Both the position numbers and the translations under genes were made by a program. The notes beneath the pieces are model-generated. The model was not told the origin of the DNA. It did not search any database and was given only the letters and a program-made list of their open reading frames with translations. Source: DASXIF01 sp036498145 (GTDB lineage Bacteria; Actinomycetota; Actinomycetes; Mycobacteriales; Jatrophihabitantaceae). Taken from it: a stretch of 64,000 nucleotides of DNA. Shown here piece by piece: positions 55,954 to 64,000 of this stretch (the stretch's first letter is position 1; every line of letters starts with the position of its first letter). Where the stretch lies: positions 620,001-684,000 of the forward strand of contig CAVPSV010000002.1 in assembly GCA_963708625.1 (NCBI GenBank). The letters run 5' to 3'.

Positions 55954-56459
55954 TCGGCTCCCGCCCCGACGCGTGCAGCCGCGGTGAGGTAGACGAGCCG
56001 GAACTTGCCGATCTGTACCTCGTCGCCGCCGGACAGTGGAGTCGCCTCGATGCGTTCCCGGTTGACGTACGTGCCGTTCAAGGAGCCGACGTCGTGCACG
56101 GTGTAGCCGCTGCCTTCGCGGCGGAATTCGGCGTGACGCCGGGACACAGTGACATCGTCGAGGAAGATGTCACTGTCCGGGTGACGACCCGCCGTCGTGA
56201 CGTCCTGATCGAGCAAAAATCTGGAGCCAGCGTTCGGCCCGCGCTTGACCACCAGCAGCGCGGAACCGGGGGCGAGCGCATCGACGGCACCCTGGTGCGC
56301 CTCGGTGGAGAAGTCCCCGTCGCCGTCCGCCGTGGGTGTCATGGAGGTGATCACACTGGTGACATCGGCACCAGGTGCGACCACTGGTAGCGCGGCGCCG
56401 CAACTCGCGCAGAAGCGGCTACCTGCTGGGTTCTCCGTGCCACATGCAGTGCAGAACAC
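55950..56459 (-). CDS. garA: FHA-domain protein GarA/OdhI-like with zinc ribbon
   Basis: Protein of 169 residues. The C-terminal FHA domain (VKRGPNAGSRFLLDQDVTTAGRHPDSD, VSRRHAEFRREG, GSLNGTYVNRERIE) is nearly identical in pattern to GarA, which inhibits 2-oxoglutarate dehydrogenase and glutamate dehydrogenase depending on phosphorylation. The N-terminus is a zinc ribbon (CTACGTENPAGSRFCASCG), absent from mycobacterial GarA, and the canonical ETTS phospho-acceptor motif is not seen; DVTSVITSMTPT may replace it. GTG 56459 is chosen because it starts the ribbon and has GAAGGG upstream. Confidence 0.85.
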   Translation of the reverse strand: MFCTACGTENPAGSRFCASCGAALPVVAPGADVTSVITSMTPTADGDGDFSTEAHQGAVDALAPGSALLVVKRGPNAGSRFLLDQDVTTAGRHPDSDIFLDDVTVSRRHAEFRREGSGYTVHDVGSLNGTYVNRERIEATPLSGGDEVQIGKFRLVYLTAAARVGAGAE

Positions 56460-56653
56460 TCGTGTCTCGCCCTTCGATCTCGTCACACCGTCAGCGGGGG
56501 AAGGCACTCGCGAACACGCGGTCCGGCCGGTTCGCCGAGCCTAGGCCCGGCCCCGGTGAAGGGTCAATCGAAGGTGGACGTTCAGCGATTTCTTCACATC
56601 GACCACTGCAAAACCCCGCTCTTTCCAGCCGCGGACATGCCATCCAGACCGGC

Positions 56654-57040
56654 TCAGGTGGCGAGGGCGCCGTACGCGGCGGCGTCGAGCAGTTCGCCTG
56701 CCGACGCGGCGTCCGACAGTTCCACCTCGACGATCCACCCGTCGCCGTACGGGTCGGTGTTGATCAACTCCGGTGTCTGTTCGAGTGCTTCGTTGCGAGC
56801 GGTGACGGTGCCGTCCAGCGGTGCGAACAGATCCGACACGCTCTTCGTCGACTCGACTTCGCCGAACGCCTCACCCTTGGTGAGCGCCGCACCGACGGCG
56901 GGCAGCGACACGTAGACGACGTCGCCAAGAGCGCCCTGCGCGTAGTCGGTGATACCGACCCGGACGGTGTTGCTGCCGTCGACCGATCGCACCCACTCGT
57001 GGTCGGCGGTGTACTTCAACTCATCGGGGATGTTGGACAT
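56654..57040 (-). CDS. gcvH: Glycine cleavage system H protein
   Basis: Lipoyl carrier of 128 residues. DHEWVRSVDGSNTVRVGITDYAQ is the family N-terminus and EVESTKSVSDLFAPLDG carries the lipoylated lysine. It shuttles the aminomethyl group between GcvP and GcvT. The 194 bases between it and garA contain no gene. Confidence 0.95.
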   Translation of the reverse strand: MSNIPDELKYTADHEWVRSVDGSNTVRVGITDYAQGALGDVVYVSLPAVGAALTKGEAFGEVESTKSVSDLFAPLDGTVTARNEALEQTPELINTDPYGDGWIVEVELSDAASAGELLDAAAYGALAT

Positions 57041-57050
57041 GGTGCCTACG

Positions 57051-57794
57051 CTAGCGAGCTGGCTTGGCGTACTTCGTCGCAGGGAGGCCGCGCAGGGCGG
57101 TGGTCGTTACCGAGGTCCGCTCGCTCACCGTCAGCTCCGCACCCTCGGTGCGGATGACGCCGGCGACACCGCCCGGGATGTTCAGCGCGGTATCGAGCGT
57201 CTTCGGCTCGCCTATCGCGAGTACCACGTACGGCGAACTCAGCGCGAGCCCGTCCACCTGTATCGCACCCGGCGCACCGGTAAAGGCGGTGGCGGTACTG
57301 ACACGGTCCGGGCCGAACTGGATCGCCTCTGCCCCGGCGCCCCGCAATTCCTCGACCACGTCGAGCAGATCCTCCGGCTGTAGCTTGCCGTCCGGGTCCG
57401 CGATGGTGACCACCACGCCGGGGCCGGTAGCCGCCACGGTGCCGAGCAACACCTCGAGGGCGGACAGCTCCTGCTGGGCTTGCTGTTGCGCCGCCTCGGC
57501 ACGGTTGCCGCTGCCCTCAAGCTGGTCGAGCGTCTGTTGCAGGCTGGCCACCTGCTGGCGCAACCGGTCGGCCCGCGCACTCTGGTTGTCCAGGATGCCG
57601 ATGAGGTCGTCCTCGCGCAGGGTCGACAGGGTGTCCGATTGCGAGTGGGCGTGCACCTGAACCGCGATTGCGAAACCGAGTACAGCGGTCAGCACCCCGA
57701 TCAGCGCGGCGGCACGGTGGTGGCGCCCCCGTAACCGGGCACGAAATTGAGCGCGGAAGCGGCCTCGCCGCGGTTCGTCGTCGGTCACGCTCAC
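57051..57794 (-). CDS. DUF881 family protein (second)
   Basis: Protein of 247 residues with a transmembrane helix at about 30-50 (AALIGVLTAVLGFAIAVQV), a coiled coil (RADRLRQQVASLQQTLDQLE) and the DUF881 domain (TGPGVVVTIADPDGKLQPEDLLDVVEELRGAGAEAIQ). It equals Rv1825. GTG 57794 overlaps the preceding stop (GTGA). The DUF881-SBP-DUF881 trio is conserved next to pgsA and gcvH; the function is unproven, cell-envelope localisation is likely. Confidence 0.85.
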   Translation of the reverse strand: MSVTDDEPRRGRFRAQFRARLRGRHHRAAALIGVLTAVLGFAIAVQVHAHSQSDTLSTLREDDLIGILDNQSARADRLRQQVASLQQTLDQLEGSGNRAEAAQQQAQQELSALEVLLGTVAATGPGVVVTIADPDGKLQPEDLLDVVEELRGAGAEAIQFGPDRVSTATAFTGAPGAIQVDGLALSSPYVVLAIGEPKTLDTALNIPGGVAGVIRTEGAELTVSERTSVTTTALRGLPATKYAKPAR

Positions 57795-58123
57795 GCCCGG
57801 AACAGGTGTCGTCGGATAGCTGCGGCATTGCCGAAGATGCGGATACCGAGTACGACCACGACCGCGGTGGACAGCTGACTGCCGACGCCGAGCTTGTCGC
57901 CGAGGAACACGATCAGCGCCGCTACCAACACGTTCGAGATGAACGAGACGACGAACACCTTCGAGTCGAAGATGCCGTCCAGTCGGGCGCGCACGCCGCC
58001 GAACACGGCGTCCAACGCGGCCACAACCGCGATCGGCAGGTAGGGCTCCAACCACGTCGGAACCGTCGGGCGCAGCACGAAACCCAGCACGATGCCGGCG
58101 GCGAGCGCAAGTGCGGCGATCAT
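57791..58123 (-). CDS. Small basic protein (SBP, DUF1290)
   Basis: Integral membrane protein of 110 residues with three helices. GIVLGFVLRPTVPTWLEPYLPIAVVAALDAVFGGVRARL and SNVLVAALIVFLGDKLGVGSQL are the DUF1290 hallmarks. It equals Rv1824 and is overlapped by its neighbours on both sides (ATGA and GTGA). Confidence 0.9.
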   Translation of the reverse strand: MIAALALAAGIVLGFVLRPTVPTWLEPYLPIAVVAALDAVFGGVRARLDGIFDSKVFVVSFISNVLVAALIVFLGDKLGVGSQLSTAVVVVLGIRIFGNAAAIRRHLFRA

Positions 58124-59001
58124 CGGCTGGACCCGCTCGGTGACGGGGTGGGCGCAGCGCTGGCGTAGCGCGGGTTCACCGCGGCGCTCGCCGGCAACGA
58201 GAGCTTCGCCTGCTGGGTGAAGTCGAATCCGATCCCATCCGCACTGGACAGCGTGTGATACCGGCTGGCGACCTCACTTGCCGCGAAGCCGACGTCGAGT
58301 TGGTCGGAGTTGCCGATCGCGCGAATGGTGTAGGGCGCGCTGATCGGCTGGAAATCGACGAGCACCGCCTCGCCCGCGAAGCGGATCGCCGAGGTCGGTG
58401 TCAACCGGATGTCGTTCACCGAGATCGCCTCCGCGCCGTCGGCCCAAAGCTCGTTGACCACGCTGCGCACGTCACGGTCGGTGAGGATATTCGCTGCACC
58501 GATGCTTGCGGCGTCGCCTCGCCCGACGCTCGGACTCGCTGTGGGCGCCGCAGGTTCGCGCAGCACGACCTGCAGTCCCGGACCGGTCACGGCCACCTGC
58601 CCGGCGAGCACCTGGTCGTGCTCAACCACACCATTCGCGGCCCCGGCGCCGGCTTGCGCCCGAGCGCGGGCCAGCGCGTTGTTCAATGCCTGCACCTGGG
58701 CGTCGAGCGCGTTGTTGTCACGTTCGGCGGCGCGCACTCGGGTGACCAGCCCGGCGTGCACCTTCGCCGCCTGCGGCGCGCCGCGGTGCGTGTGCACGTA
58801 GGCGACCACGACCGTGAACCCGATGAGCAGGCAGCCGAGGGCGACGGCGGGGCGGTCGTACCAGCGCCGGGATCGGTCATCGCCCCGTCGGGAGGCGGCC
58901 GCCGCGTAGCCGGGGTCGAGCGTGTCGGTCACCAGATCGATCAGGTACTTCGCCGATGCCGGTGCAGTGGCCAGGCCTGCTGTGCGTCGAGGCTCGGTCA
59001 T
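58120..59001 (-). CDS. DUF881 family protein (first)
   Basis: Protein of 293 residues: a cytoplasmic N-terminus, one transmembrane helix (VALGCLLIGFTVVVAYV, about 53-70), a coiled coil (DNNALDAQVQALNNALARA) and the DUF881 domain with TGPGLQVVLREPA and VVNELWADGAEAISVNDIRLTPTSAIRF. It equals Rv1823. ATG 59001 overlaps the upstream pgsA-like stop (ATGA). Confidence 0.85.
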   Translation of the reverse strand: MTEPRRTAGLATAPASAKYLIDLVTDTLDPGYAAAASRRGDDRSRRWYDRPAVALGCLLIGFTVVVAYVHTHRGAPQAAKVHAGLVTRVRAAERDNNALDAQVQALNNALARARAQAGAGAANGVVEHDQVLAGQVAVTGPGLQVVLREPAAPTASPSVGRGDAASIGAANILTDRDVRSVVNELWADGAEAISVNDIRLTPTSAIRFAGEAVLVDFQPISAPYTIRAIGNSDQLDVGFAASEVASRYHTLSSADGIGFDFTQQAKLSLPASAAVNPRYASAAPTPSPSGSSR

Positions 59002-59624
59002 GCCGACACCGGCGCCGAGGTGCGGATCAGCCGACGGGCCTGAGCGAGGTAGACCACGCCCGCGTAGAGATAGAGCGCGGTGCCCCAGACAGTGAAGGCC
59101 CACGCGGTGGGACGGGCGATATCGGCGACGGTGCCGTGGTAGGTGCCGAGCAGCAGCAGCGGAAAGGCGTAGAGCAGGCAGAAGGTGGCGGCTTTGCCCA
59201 GATAGTGCACCGCGAATGGTGCGTAGCCGTGCCGTCGCAGGACAGCGACCGCGCCGGTGAGCACGACGTCACGCCCAACGATGACCAACGCCAGCCACAG
59301 TGGAATCACGTGCCGCAGCACCAGGCCGACGAGGGTGGCCAAGATGTAGAGCCGGTCGGCGAGCGGATCCAGCAGCGCCCCGATGCGGCTCAGCTGGCCG
59401 AGCTTGCGGGCCAGCGCGCCGTCGGCCCAGTCGGTGAAGCCGGACGCGGCGAGGACGCCGAGGGCCCAGCCGTCCTGGTGCGGGCCGAGCAGCAGCCAGA
59501 GGAACAGCGGCACCCCGAGCAACCGCAGCCCGCTGAGCAGGTTCGGGACGGTGAGCCACCGGTCCGTCTCGACGACCGGATCGGCACCGGGTACCCCCAC
59601 CGTGCCTCCTGCGCCTGCGTGCAT
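58998..59624 (-). CDS. CDP-alcohol phosphatidyltransferase (PgsA2-like)
   Basis: Membrane enzyme of 208 residues with the signature DWADGALARKLGQLSRIGALLDPLADRL, matching D-G-x2-A-R-x8-G-x3-D-x3-D. Surrounding hydrophobic helices are as expected. It equals Rv1822 in the same gene order and makes phosphatidylglycerophosphate or cardiolipin. It is the first gene of the DUF881 operon. Confidence 0.88.
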   Translation of the reverse strand: MHAGAGGTVGVPGADPVVETDRWLTVPNLLSGLRLLGVPLFLWLLLGPHQDGWALGVLAASGFTDWADGALARKLGQLSRIGALLDPLADRLYILATLVGLVLRHVIPLWLALVIVGRDVVLTGAVAVLRRHGYAPFAVHYLGKAATFCLLYAFPLLLLGTYHGTVADIARPTAWAFTVWGTALYLYAGVVYLAQARRLIRTSAPVSA

Positions 59625-59671
59625 GCACCGCCATGTACTTCATCGTTGGCGTACTGGTGACGGACTGATTG

Positions 59672-59745
59672 TCGGGACGGCGGGATTTGAACCCACGACC
59701 CCCTGACCCCCAGTCAGGTGCGCTACCAAACTGCGCCACGTCCCG
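59672..59745 (-). tRNA. tRNA-Pro (GGG)
   Basis: The minus strand folds into a complete cloverleaf of 74 bases: acceptor CGGGACG/CGTCCCG, D arm GCGC/GCGC, anticodon arm CCTGA-CTGGGGG-TCAGG with anticodon GGG, and T arm GTGGG-TTCGAAT-CCCGC, with discriminator A. CCA is not encoded. It sits between pgsA-like and der. Confidence 0.95.
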
Positions 59746-59812
59746 TCGTTGACACGCCACCCTATCGCAGCCGGGCGCGGCGGCCGGGCGCACGCACCGG
59801 CTCATGCACCTG

Positions 59813-61168
59813 CTAGCGGCCTCGCGCTTGGCCGCCGGAGCGCCGTTCACGCACCCGCACCGAGACCTCGATCGGTGTGCCGGTGAAGTCGAAGTCCTCA
59901 CGCAGTCGCCGTTCCAGGAACCGCCGGTAGCCGGCCTCGAGAAATCCGGTGGTGAACAGCACGAATCGTGGCGGCCGGGTGTCGGCCTGGGTCGCGAACA
60001 GAATCCGCGGCACTCGGCCGCCTCGACCGGGCGGTGGCGTGGCCGCAACGACATCGGCCAACCAAGCGTTGAGGGCGCCGGTCGGGATGCGCCGGTCCCA
60101 CGACGCCAGGCTGGTCCGCAACGCCGGCGCGAGCTTGTCGACGGCGCGCCCCGTCTGCGCAGAGACGTTGACCCGCAGCGCCCAGGCGACCCTGGCCAGG
60201 TCGCGGTCCACCTCGCGTTCCAACTGCAGCCGACGGTCCTCGTCGACCAGATCCCACTTGTTGAAGGCCAGCACGAGCGCACGGCCCGCATCGATCACCT
60301 CGGCGATGACCCGCTGGTCCTGTTCAGTGACGGTCTCACTGGCATCCAGCAGCACTACGGCCACCTCGGCGGCTTCGATGGCGGCCGCGGTCCGCAGGCT
60401 GGCGTAGTACTCCATGCCACTGGCCTGGCGCACCCGCCGCCGCAGCCCGGCGGTATCGACGAAGCGCCACGTCTGCCCGCCGAGTTCCACCAGGCTGTCG
60501 ACCGGGTCGATGGTCGTGCCGGCCACCTCGTCCACCACCGCGCGCTGCTCGCCGGTGAGCCGGTTCAGCAGGCTGGACTTGCCCACGTTCGGACGGCCTA
60601 CCAGCGCGACCCGACGCGGGCCGTCGGTGGACTCGTCCACCGCGGGCATCTCCGGCAGCGCCGCCAGGACCGCGTCGAGCAGGTCGCCACTACCGCGGCC
60701 GTGCAATCCACTGACCGGATAGGGCTGGCCCAGGCCGAGCGACCAAAGCGCAGCGGTGTCCGGCTCGGTGCGCTCGTCGTCCACCTTTGTCGCGGCGAGG
60801 ATCACCGGGCGGGCGCCGCGGCGCAGCGTGCGGGCCACCACCAGATCGGTACCGGTGGCACCGATCTGGGCGTCCACCACGAACAGCACCAGGTCCGCCG
60901 TCTGCACGGCCTGCTCGGCCTGGGCCGACACCCGTGCCTGCAGCCCCCTGGCATCGGGTTCCCAGCCGCCGGTGTCGACCAGCGTGAACTGACGCCCGGA
61001 CCACACGGCGTCATAGGCAACGCGATCCCTGGTGACGCCCGGAACGTCCTGCACGACCGCCTCTCGCCGGCCGAGAATCCGATTCACCAGCGTCGACTTG
61101 CCGACGTTCGGCCGCCCGACCACGGCAACCACCGGCACCGCTGCCGGGCTCTGTTCGGCGTCGGTCAT
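59813..61168 (-). CDS. der: GTPase Der (EngA)
   Basis: Two-domain ribosome-assembly GTPase of 451 residues. G domain 1 has GRPNVGKSTLVNRIL and VDTGGW; G domain 2 has GRPNVGKSSLLNRLTG, DTAGL and NKWD. The C-terminal KH-like domain ends in a basic segment (RERRSGGQARGR). Its start overlaps the cmk stop by four bases, the usual cmk-der order. Confidence 0.95.
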   Translation of the reverse strand: MTDAEQSPAAVPVVAVVGRPNVGKSTLVNRILGRREAVVQDVPGVTRDRVAYDAVWSGRQFTLVDTGGWEPDARGLQARVSAQAEQAVQTADLVLFVVDAQIGATGTDLVVARTLRRGARPVILAATKVDDERTEPDTAALWSLGLGQPYPVSGLHGRGSGDLLDAVLAALPEMPAVDESTDGPRRVALVGRPNVGKSSLLNRLTGEQRAVVDEVAGTTIDPVDSLVELGGQTWRFVDTAGLRRRVRQASGMEYYASLRTAAAIEAAEVAVVLLDASETVTEQDQRVIAEVIDAGRALVLAFNKWDLVDEDRRLQLEREVDRDLARVAWALRVNVSAQTGRAVDKLAPALRTSLASWDRRIPTGALNAWLADVVAATPPPGRGGRVPRILFATQADTRPPRFVLFTTGFLEAGYRRFLERRLREDFDFTGTPIEVSVRVRERRSGGQARGR

Positions 61169-61833
61169 GCGGGCGGCCCGGTGGCCAACTGCACCAAGCG
61201 GTCCACCACGTCATCGACATCCAGGTCGGTGGTGTCCAGTTCCTGTGCATCGGCCGCCCGACGCAGCGGGCTCACTGCCCTGGTGGAGTCGAACTCGTCG
61301 CGCCGCGCAATGTCGACGGCGACGGCAGCCACGTCCGCGCCAGGCCCGAGTTCGCCGGCCCGGCGCCGCGCGCGCGCCGCCGGGCTCGCGGTCAGATAGA
61401 CCTTGGGCTGCGCTTGCGGCCACACCACCGAGCCGATGTCGCGGCCCTCCATGACGACCCCGCCCGGCGCCGCCAGCGCTCGTTGGATGTCGACGAGTTG
61501 CGCGCGCACCTCGGGCACGGCGGACACCGCGCTCACCGCGGCCGTGACCGGCGCTGAACGGATCTCGACGTCGACCGGTTCACCGTCGAGGGTGACACCG
61601 GGGTGATGCGGATCGGTGGATACCTCGATGGCACTGGCACGGACAGTGGCTATCACCGCAGCCGTGTCGGCGAGATCGACGCCCTTGCGCAACACCGCCA
61701 GCGTCGCAGCGCGGTACATCGCGCCGGTGTCCACGTATCTGGCGTCCAGGCGAATGGCGAGCCGGCGCGCGACGGTGGACTTGCCGGTACCGGACGGACC
61801 GTCGACGGCAACGACGCCGGTGAACCGGGTCAT
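61165..61833 (-). CDS. cmk: Cytidylate kinase
   Basis: CMP kinase of 222 residues with P-loop DGPSGTGKSTVARRLA, YVDTGAMYRA and MEGRDIGSVVWPQAQPKVYL. ATG 61833 follows GAGGAGG; upstream residues of the open frame are not coding. It overlaps der by four bases. Confidence 0.95.
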   Translation of the reverse strand: MTRFTGVVAVDGPSGTGKSTVARRLAIRLDARYVDTGAMYRAATLAVLRKGVDLADTAAVIATVRASAIEVSTDPHHPGVTLDGEPVDVEIRSAPVTAAVSAVSAVPEVRAQLVDIQRALAAPGGVVMEGRDIGSVVWPQAQPKVYLTASPAARARRRAGELGPGADVAAVAVDIARRDEFDSTRAVSPLRRAADAQELDTTDLDVDDVVDRLVQLATGPPA

Positions 61834-61889
61834 CGGTGCCTCCTCAGGCCAGCGACGGGCCTCGCCCGCCGAAGTAAGGGTATTCGCCG

Positions 61890-62252
61890 CTAACGCGGCA
61901 GGTCGGTGCGCAGTGCCGCTGCGCCCCGCAAGTACACATGACGGATCTGTGCTCGGGGTGCGTCCGATTCGACGTGTGCCAGCAGGCGAAGCACCCTGGG
62001 CATCGCGCCCGGCACCGCCATCTCGGTGGCGCACAACAACGGCACATCGGTGAGACCGAGCAGTCGGGCGGCATATGCCGGAAACTCGGCCCGCAGGTCC
62101 GGTGTCGCCGTGAACACGATGCTGATCAGGTCGGCGCTGTCGATCTGGTTGCGCGTGAGTACCTCGGTGACGAGTTCAGACGTTCCATCCAGGATTGCGT
62201 CACGTTCGTCGGCGTCGACCTGGATGGCCCCGCGAATGGCGCGCACCGCCAT
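61890..62252 (-). CDS. aroH: Chorismate mutase, AroH type
   Basis: Monofunctional chorismate mutase of 120 residues. RAIRGAIQVDADERDAILDGT, FTATPDLRAEFPAYAARLLG and HVYLRGAAALRTDL contain the AroH-type active-site residues (Arg, Glu, Tyr and Arg). It supplies prephenate for Phe and Tyr. It lies upstream of cmk, a frequent actinobacterial order. Confidence 0.93.
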   Translation of the reverse strand: MAVRAIRGAIQVDADERDAILDGTSELVTEVLTRNQIDSADLISIVFTATPDLRAEFPAYAARLLGLTDVPLLCATEMAVPGAMPRVLRLLAHVESDAPRAQIRHVYLRGAAALRTDLPR

Positions 62253-62362
62253 GGCACCTCATCTCTGGCAACGGAATCTCTCGCAACGACCCGGCGACCG
62301 ATGCGTCCCCTCCGATAAGCACGGTAAGCACGGTAAGCATCTCGCGGCCGGGACGAGGCCGA

Positions 62363-63211
62363 TCAGCCGCCCGGCCCGTCGGCGTCGGGATCGCCGTCAG
62401 CATCGACATCGACGTCCGTATCTGGATCGCCGTCAGCATCGACGTCGCCGCCGGCTGGGCCCTCCGCATCGACCAGGCGATACAACTCACCGAGTTCCTC
62501 GGCGGTGAGCTGGCGCAGCGTGCCGGGACGCTGGTTGTTCAGCTGTACCGGTCCCATCCTGGTCCGGACCAGGCGCTGGACCGGATGACCGACCGCGGAC
62601 AGCATCCGCCGCACCACTCGGTTGCGGCCTTCGTGCACGACGACCTCGACGATCGTGCGATCGCCCGCCGTCTGCACGATCCGGAAACTGTCCGCCGCGA
62701 CCGGCCCGTCGTCCAGCTCGACGCCGGCGCGCAGCCTGCGGCCGACGCCCTTGCCGACCAACCCGTCCACCGTGGCGAGGTAGGTCTTCTCGACGGCGAA
62801 CGCCGGGTGCATCAGACGGTGGGCCAGCTCGCCGTCGTTGGTAAGCAGCAACAGCCCCTCGGTGTCGCGGTCCAGCCGGCCGACGTGGAACAGCCGCTCC
62901 GGGCGGTCCCGGACGTAGTCGCCCACCGTGGGCAGGCCGCGTGCGTCGGTCATCGCGCTGAGCACCCCGCGCGGCTTGTTCAGGGCGAGGTACACCAGAT
63001 CGGGCCGGACATTGATTCGCACGCCGTCCACCCGGATCACGGCCCGCGCCGGGTCGACGCGGACGCCGAGCCGCTCCACCACAGTGCCGTCGATGGACAC
63101 CCGACCCTCGCTGATCAGGATCTCCGAACGTCGCCGGGACCCGACACCCGCCGCGGCCAGCACCTTCTGCAGCCGGATGCCCGGCTCGTCCTCGTTCGTT
63201 GCAGTGCTCAC
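62363..63211 (-). CDS. rluB: 23S rRNA pseudouridine synthase RluB family
   Basis: Protein of 282 residues: an N-terminal S4 domain (RLQKVLAAAGVGSRRRSEILI), then NKPRGVLSAMTDARGLPTVGD, FHVGRLDRDTEGLLLLTNDG with the catalytic Asp, and VVHEGRNRVVRRMLSAVGHPV. The last 27 residues form an acidic tail of DADGDPD-type repeats, encoded by a duplicated DNA segment, which is not part of the usual family fold. GTG 63211 overlaps the scpB stop (GTGA), the scpA-scpB-rluB order. Confidence 0.92.
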   Translation of the reverse strand: MSTATNEDEPGIRLQKVLAAAGVGSRRRSEILISEGRVSIDGTVVERLGVRVDPARAVIRVDGVRINVRPDLVYLALNKPRGVLSAMTDARGLPTVGDYVRDRPERLFHVGRLDRDTEGLLLLTNDGELAHRLMHPAFAVEKTYLATVDGLVGKGVGRRLRAGVELDDGPVAADSFRIVQTAGDRTIVEVVVHEGRNRVVRRMLSAVGHPVQRLVRTRMGPVQLNNQRPGTLRQLTAEELGELYRLVDAEGPAGGDVDADGDPDTDVDVDADGDPDADGPGG

Positions 63212-63846
63212 AGCTCGTCGGTGTCGATGCCGTCCAAGCCATCCAGGTCGGGCAGCAGCGGTGCCAGCGACGGCAATTCCGCCAGCGAGGTCATGCCCAT
63301 CTTCTCTAGGAACAGCTCGGTCGTGCGCAGCAGGCCACCGCCCGTATCCGGATCCGAACCGAGCTCGACCACCAGGCCGCGACTGAGCAGCGTGCGGATG
63401 ACACCGTCGACGTTGACGCCGCGAATCGCTGACACCCGTGCCCGGGTGACCGGCTGGCGGTATGCGACGACGGCAAGGGTCTCCAGCGCAGCTTGGGTGA
63501 GCCGGCTGCGCTGCCCGTCCTGCAGGAACACCTCGACCTGCGGCGACACCTCGGCGCGCGTGTAGAACCGGAACCCACCGGCCACGTCTCGCAGCTCGAT
63601 ACCGGCTCCGCGTTCGTCGTACTGTCCGCGCAGGTTCGCCAGCGACGCGGCGACCTCGCGCTCCGGCCGTTTCAGGGCGGATGCGATCGCGGCCGCGCTC
63701 ACCGGGGCCTCGACCACGAACAGGATGGCCTCGACCGCGGCAGTGAGTAGCGCCGGATCGCCCAGCGGCGCAGTGCTGGGGCGTGCAGGCGCCTCGGGTT
63801 CCACCTCTGTCGCCGTGTCCTGCGCGATCGCGTCGGCTGGATTCAC
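63208..63846 (-). CDS. scpB: Segregation and condensation protein ScpB
   Basis: Kleisin-interacting winged-helix protein of 212 residues with EAILFVVEAPVSAAAIASAL, FRFYTRAEVSPQVEVFL and LTQAALETLAVVAYRQPVTRARVSAIRGV. It works with Smc and ScpA in chromosome compaction. GTG 63846 overlaps the scpA stop. Confidence 0.93.
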   Translation of the reverse strand: MNPADAIAQDTATEVEPEAPARPSTAPLGDPALLTAAVEAILFVVEAPVSAAAIASALKRPEREVAASLANLRGQYDERGAGIELRDVAGGFRFYTRAEVSPQVEVFLQDGQRSRLTQAALETLAVVAYRQPVTRARVSAIRGVNVDGVIRTLLSRGLVVELGSDPDTGGGLLRTTELFLEKMGMTSLAELPSLAPLLPDLDGLDGIDTDEL

Positions 63847-64000
63847 TCGTACTCCTCGTCCAGGTTCCGCCCGTCGTCGGGCGAGGCTTCGTCGAGTTCG
63901 GCTTCGCCGGCACCGTCTGCTTCGGCGTCAGCGCCGTCCGTGCCGGGCGTCGCGATCCAGCGCACCCTCAGCTCGGACAGTGCCGCGGCCTGATCGAAGG
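63843..64000 (-). CDS. scpA: Segregation and condensation protein ScpA, 3' end (partial)
   Basis: Only the last 51 residues lie in the window. FDQAAALSELRVRWIATPG is the C-terminal winged-helix end of ScpA, followed by an acidic tail ending LDEEYE. The stop overlaps scpB's start. The assignment rests on this motif and on the scpA-scpB order. Confidence 0.8.
   Translation of the reverse strand, partial: FDQAAALSELRVRWIATPGTDGADAEADGAGEAELDEASPDDGRNLDEEYE

Noticed and set aside
59269..60291. 340-residue leftward frame overlapping der, tRNA and pgsA-like
   Set aside because: It reads through a tRNA gene and two well-supported genes in another frame; Arg-rich composition marks it as a shadow.

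Overview
The window is GC-rich DNA from an actinobacterium (Actinomycetota). The pupylation and proteasome genes, RbpA, GarA, FtsR, Ppm1, a KstR-controlled sterol side-chain locus and several blocks collinear with Mycobacterium tuberculosis (Rv1822-Rv1832, Rv2050-Rv2051c, Rv2090-Rv2092c, the Rv2095c-Rv2097c paf genes, Rv3502c-Rv3505 and Rv3515c-Rv3516) place it near the Mycobacteriales/Frankiales. Ppm1 and Lnt are separate genes and no mce operon is present, so it is probably not a Mycobacterium. The genus cannot be named from sequence alone.

Region 1 (1-17.4 kb) looks like a sterol or bile-acid side-chain degradation and uptake island. It holds echA19 and fadD19 (divergent), a nitronate-monooxygenase-like flavoprotein, an OYE-family reductase, the FadE27/FadE26 pair, FdxD, Hsd4A, then a polycistron encoding a Liv-type ABC importer (lipoprotein, fused LivHM permease, two ATPases) plus a secreted anchored protein and a small membrane protein, and finally a 20-beta-HSD-like SDR. 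Four KstR-type operators (TnnAACnnGTTnnA, two perfect) sit in the three key intergenic gaps. In mycobacteria hsd4A is followed by yrbE4A-mce4; here a Liv-type importer occupies that position, and this is the most interesting system in the window.

Region 2 (17.5-27.6 kb) is the Pup-proteasome locus: pup (ending Gly-Gly-Glu), prcB, prcA, pafA, pafB, pafC, a small membrane protein and tatC. It is interrupted by an ECF sigma/anti-sigma pair with its own autoregulatory-looking promoter and by an alkB-rubredoxin-tetR operon with a palindromic operator. No dop or mpa is present.

Region 3 (27.6-41 kb) is housekeeping: helY, a DUF4333 protein, a 5'-3' exonuclease, a LacI regulator, lnt-ppm1, rbpA behind a sigmaR-type promoter, a GDPD phosphodiesterase and an acyl-CoA ligase. 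Region 4 (41-50.6 kb) is accessory: a RelE/YefM toxin-antitoxin pair, an orphan Xre/MbcA-like gene with 12-bp iterons, a wax ester synthase, a cation diffusion facilitator, guaB1, a HAD protein, a TetR-regulated acyl-CoA dehydrogenase and a Fur/Zur protein. Region 5 (50.6-64 kb) is core: gcvP behind a glycine riboswitch, two MerR regulators, DUF151, garA, gcvH, DUF881-SBP-DUF881, pgsA-like, tRNA-Pro, der, cmk, aroH, rluB, scpB and the end of scpA.

Seven reading frames are interrupted although their protein sequence is otherwise intact. Eleven interruptions are single extra bases (five of them in alkB) and one is a missing C in a C run. This may be an assembly defect, gene decay or something stranger; merged coordinates are given and the break points are stated.
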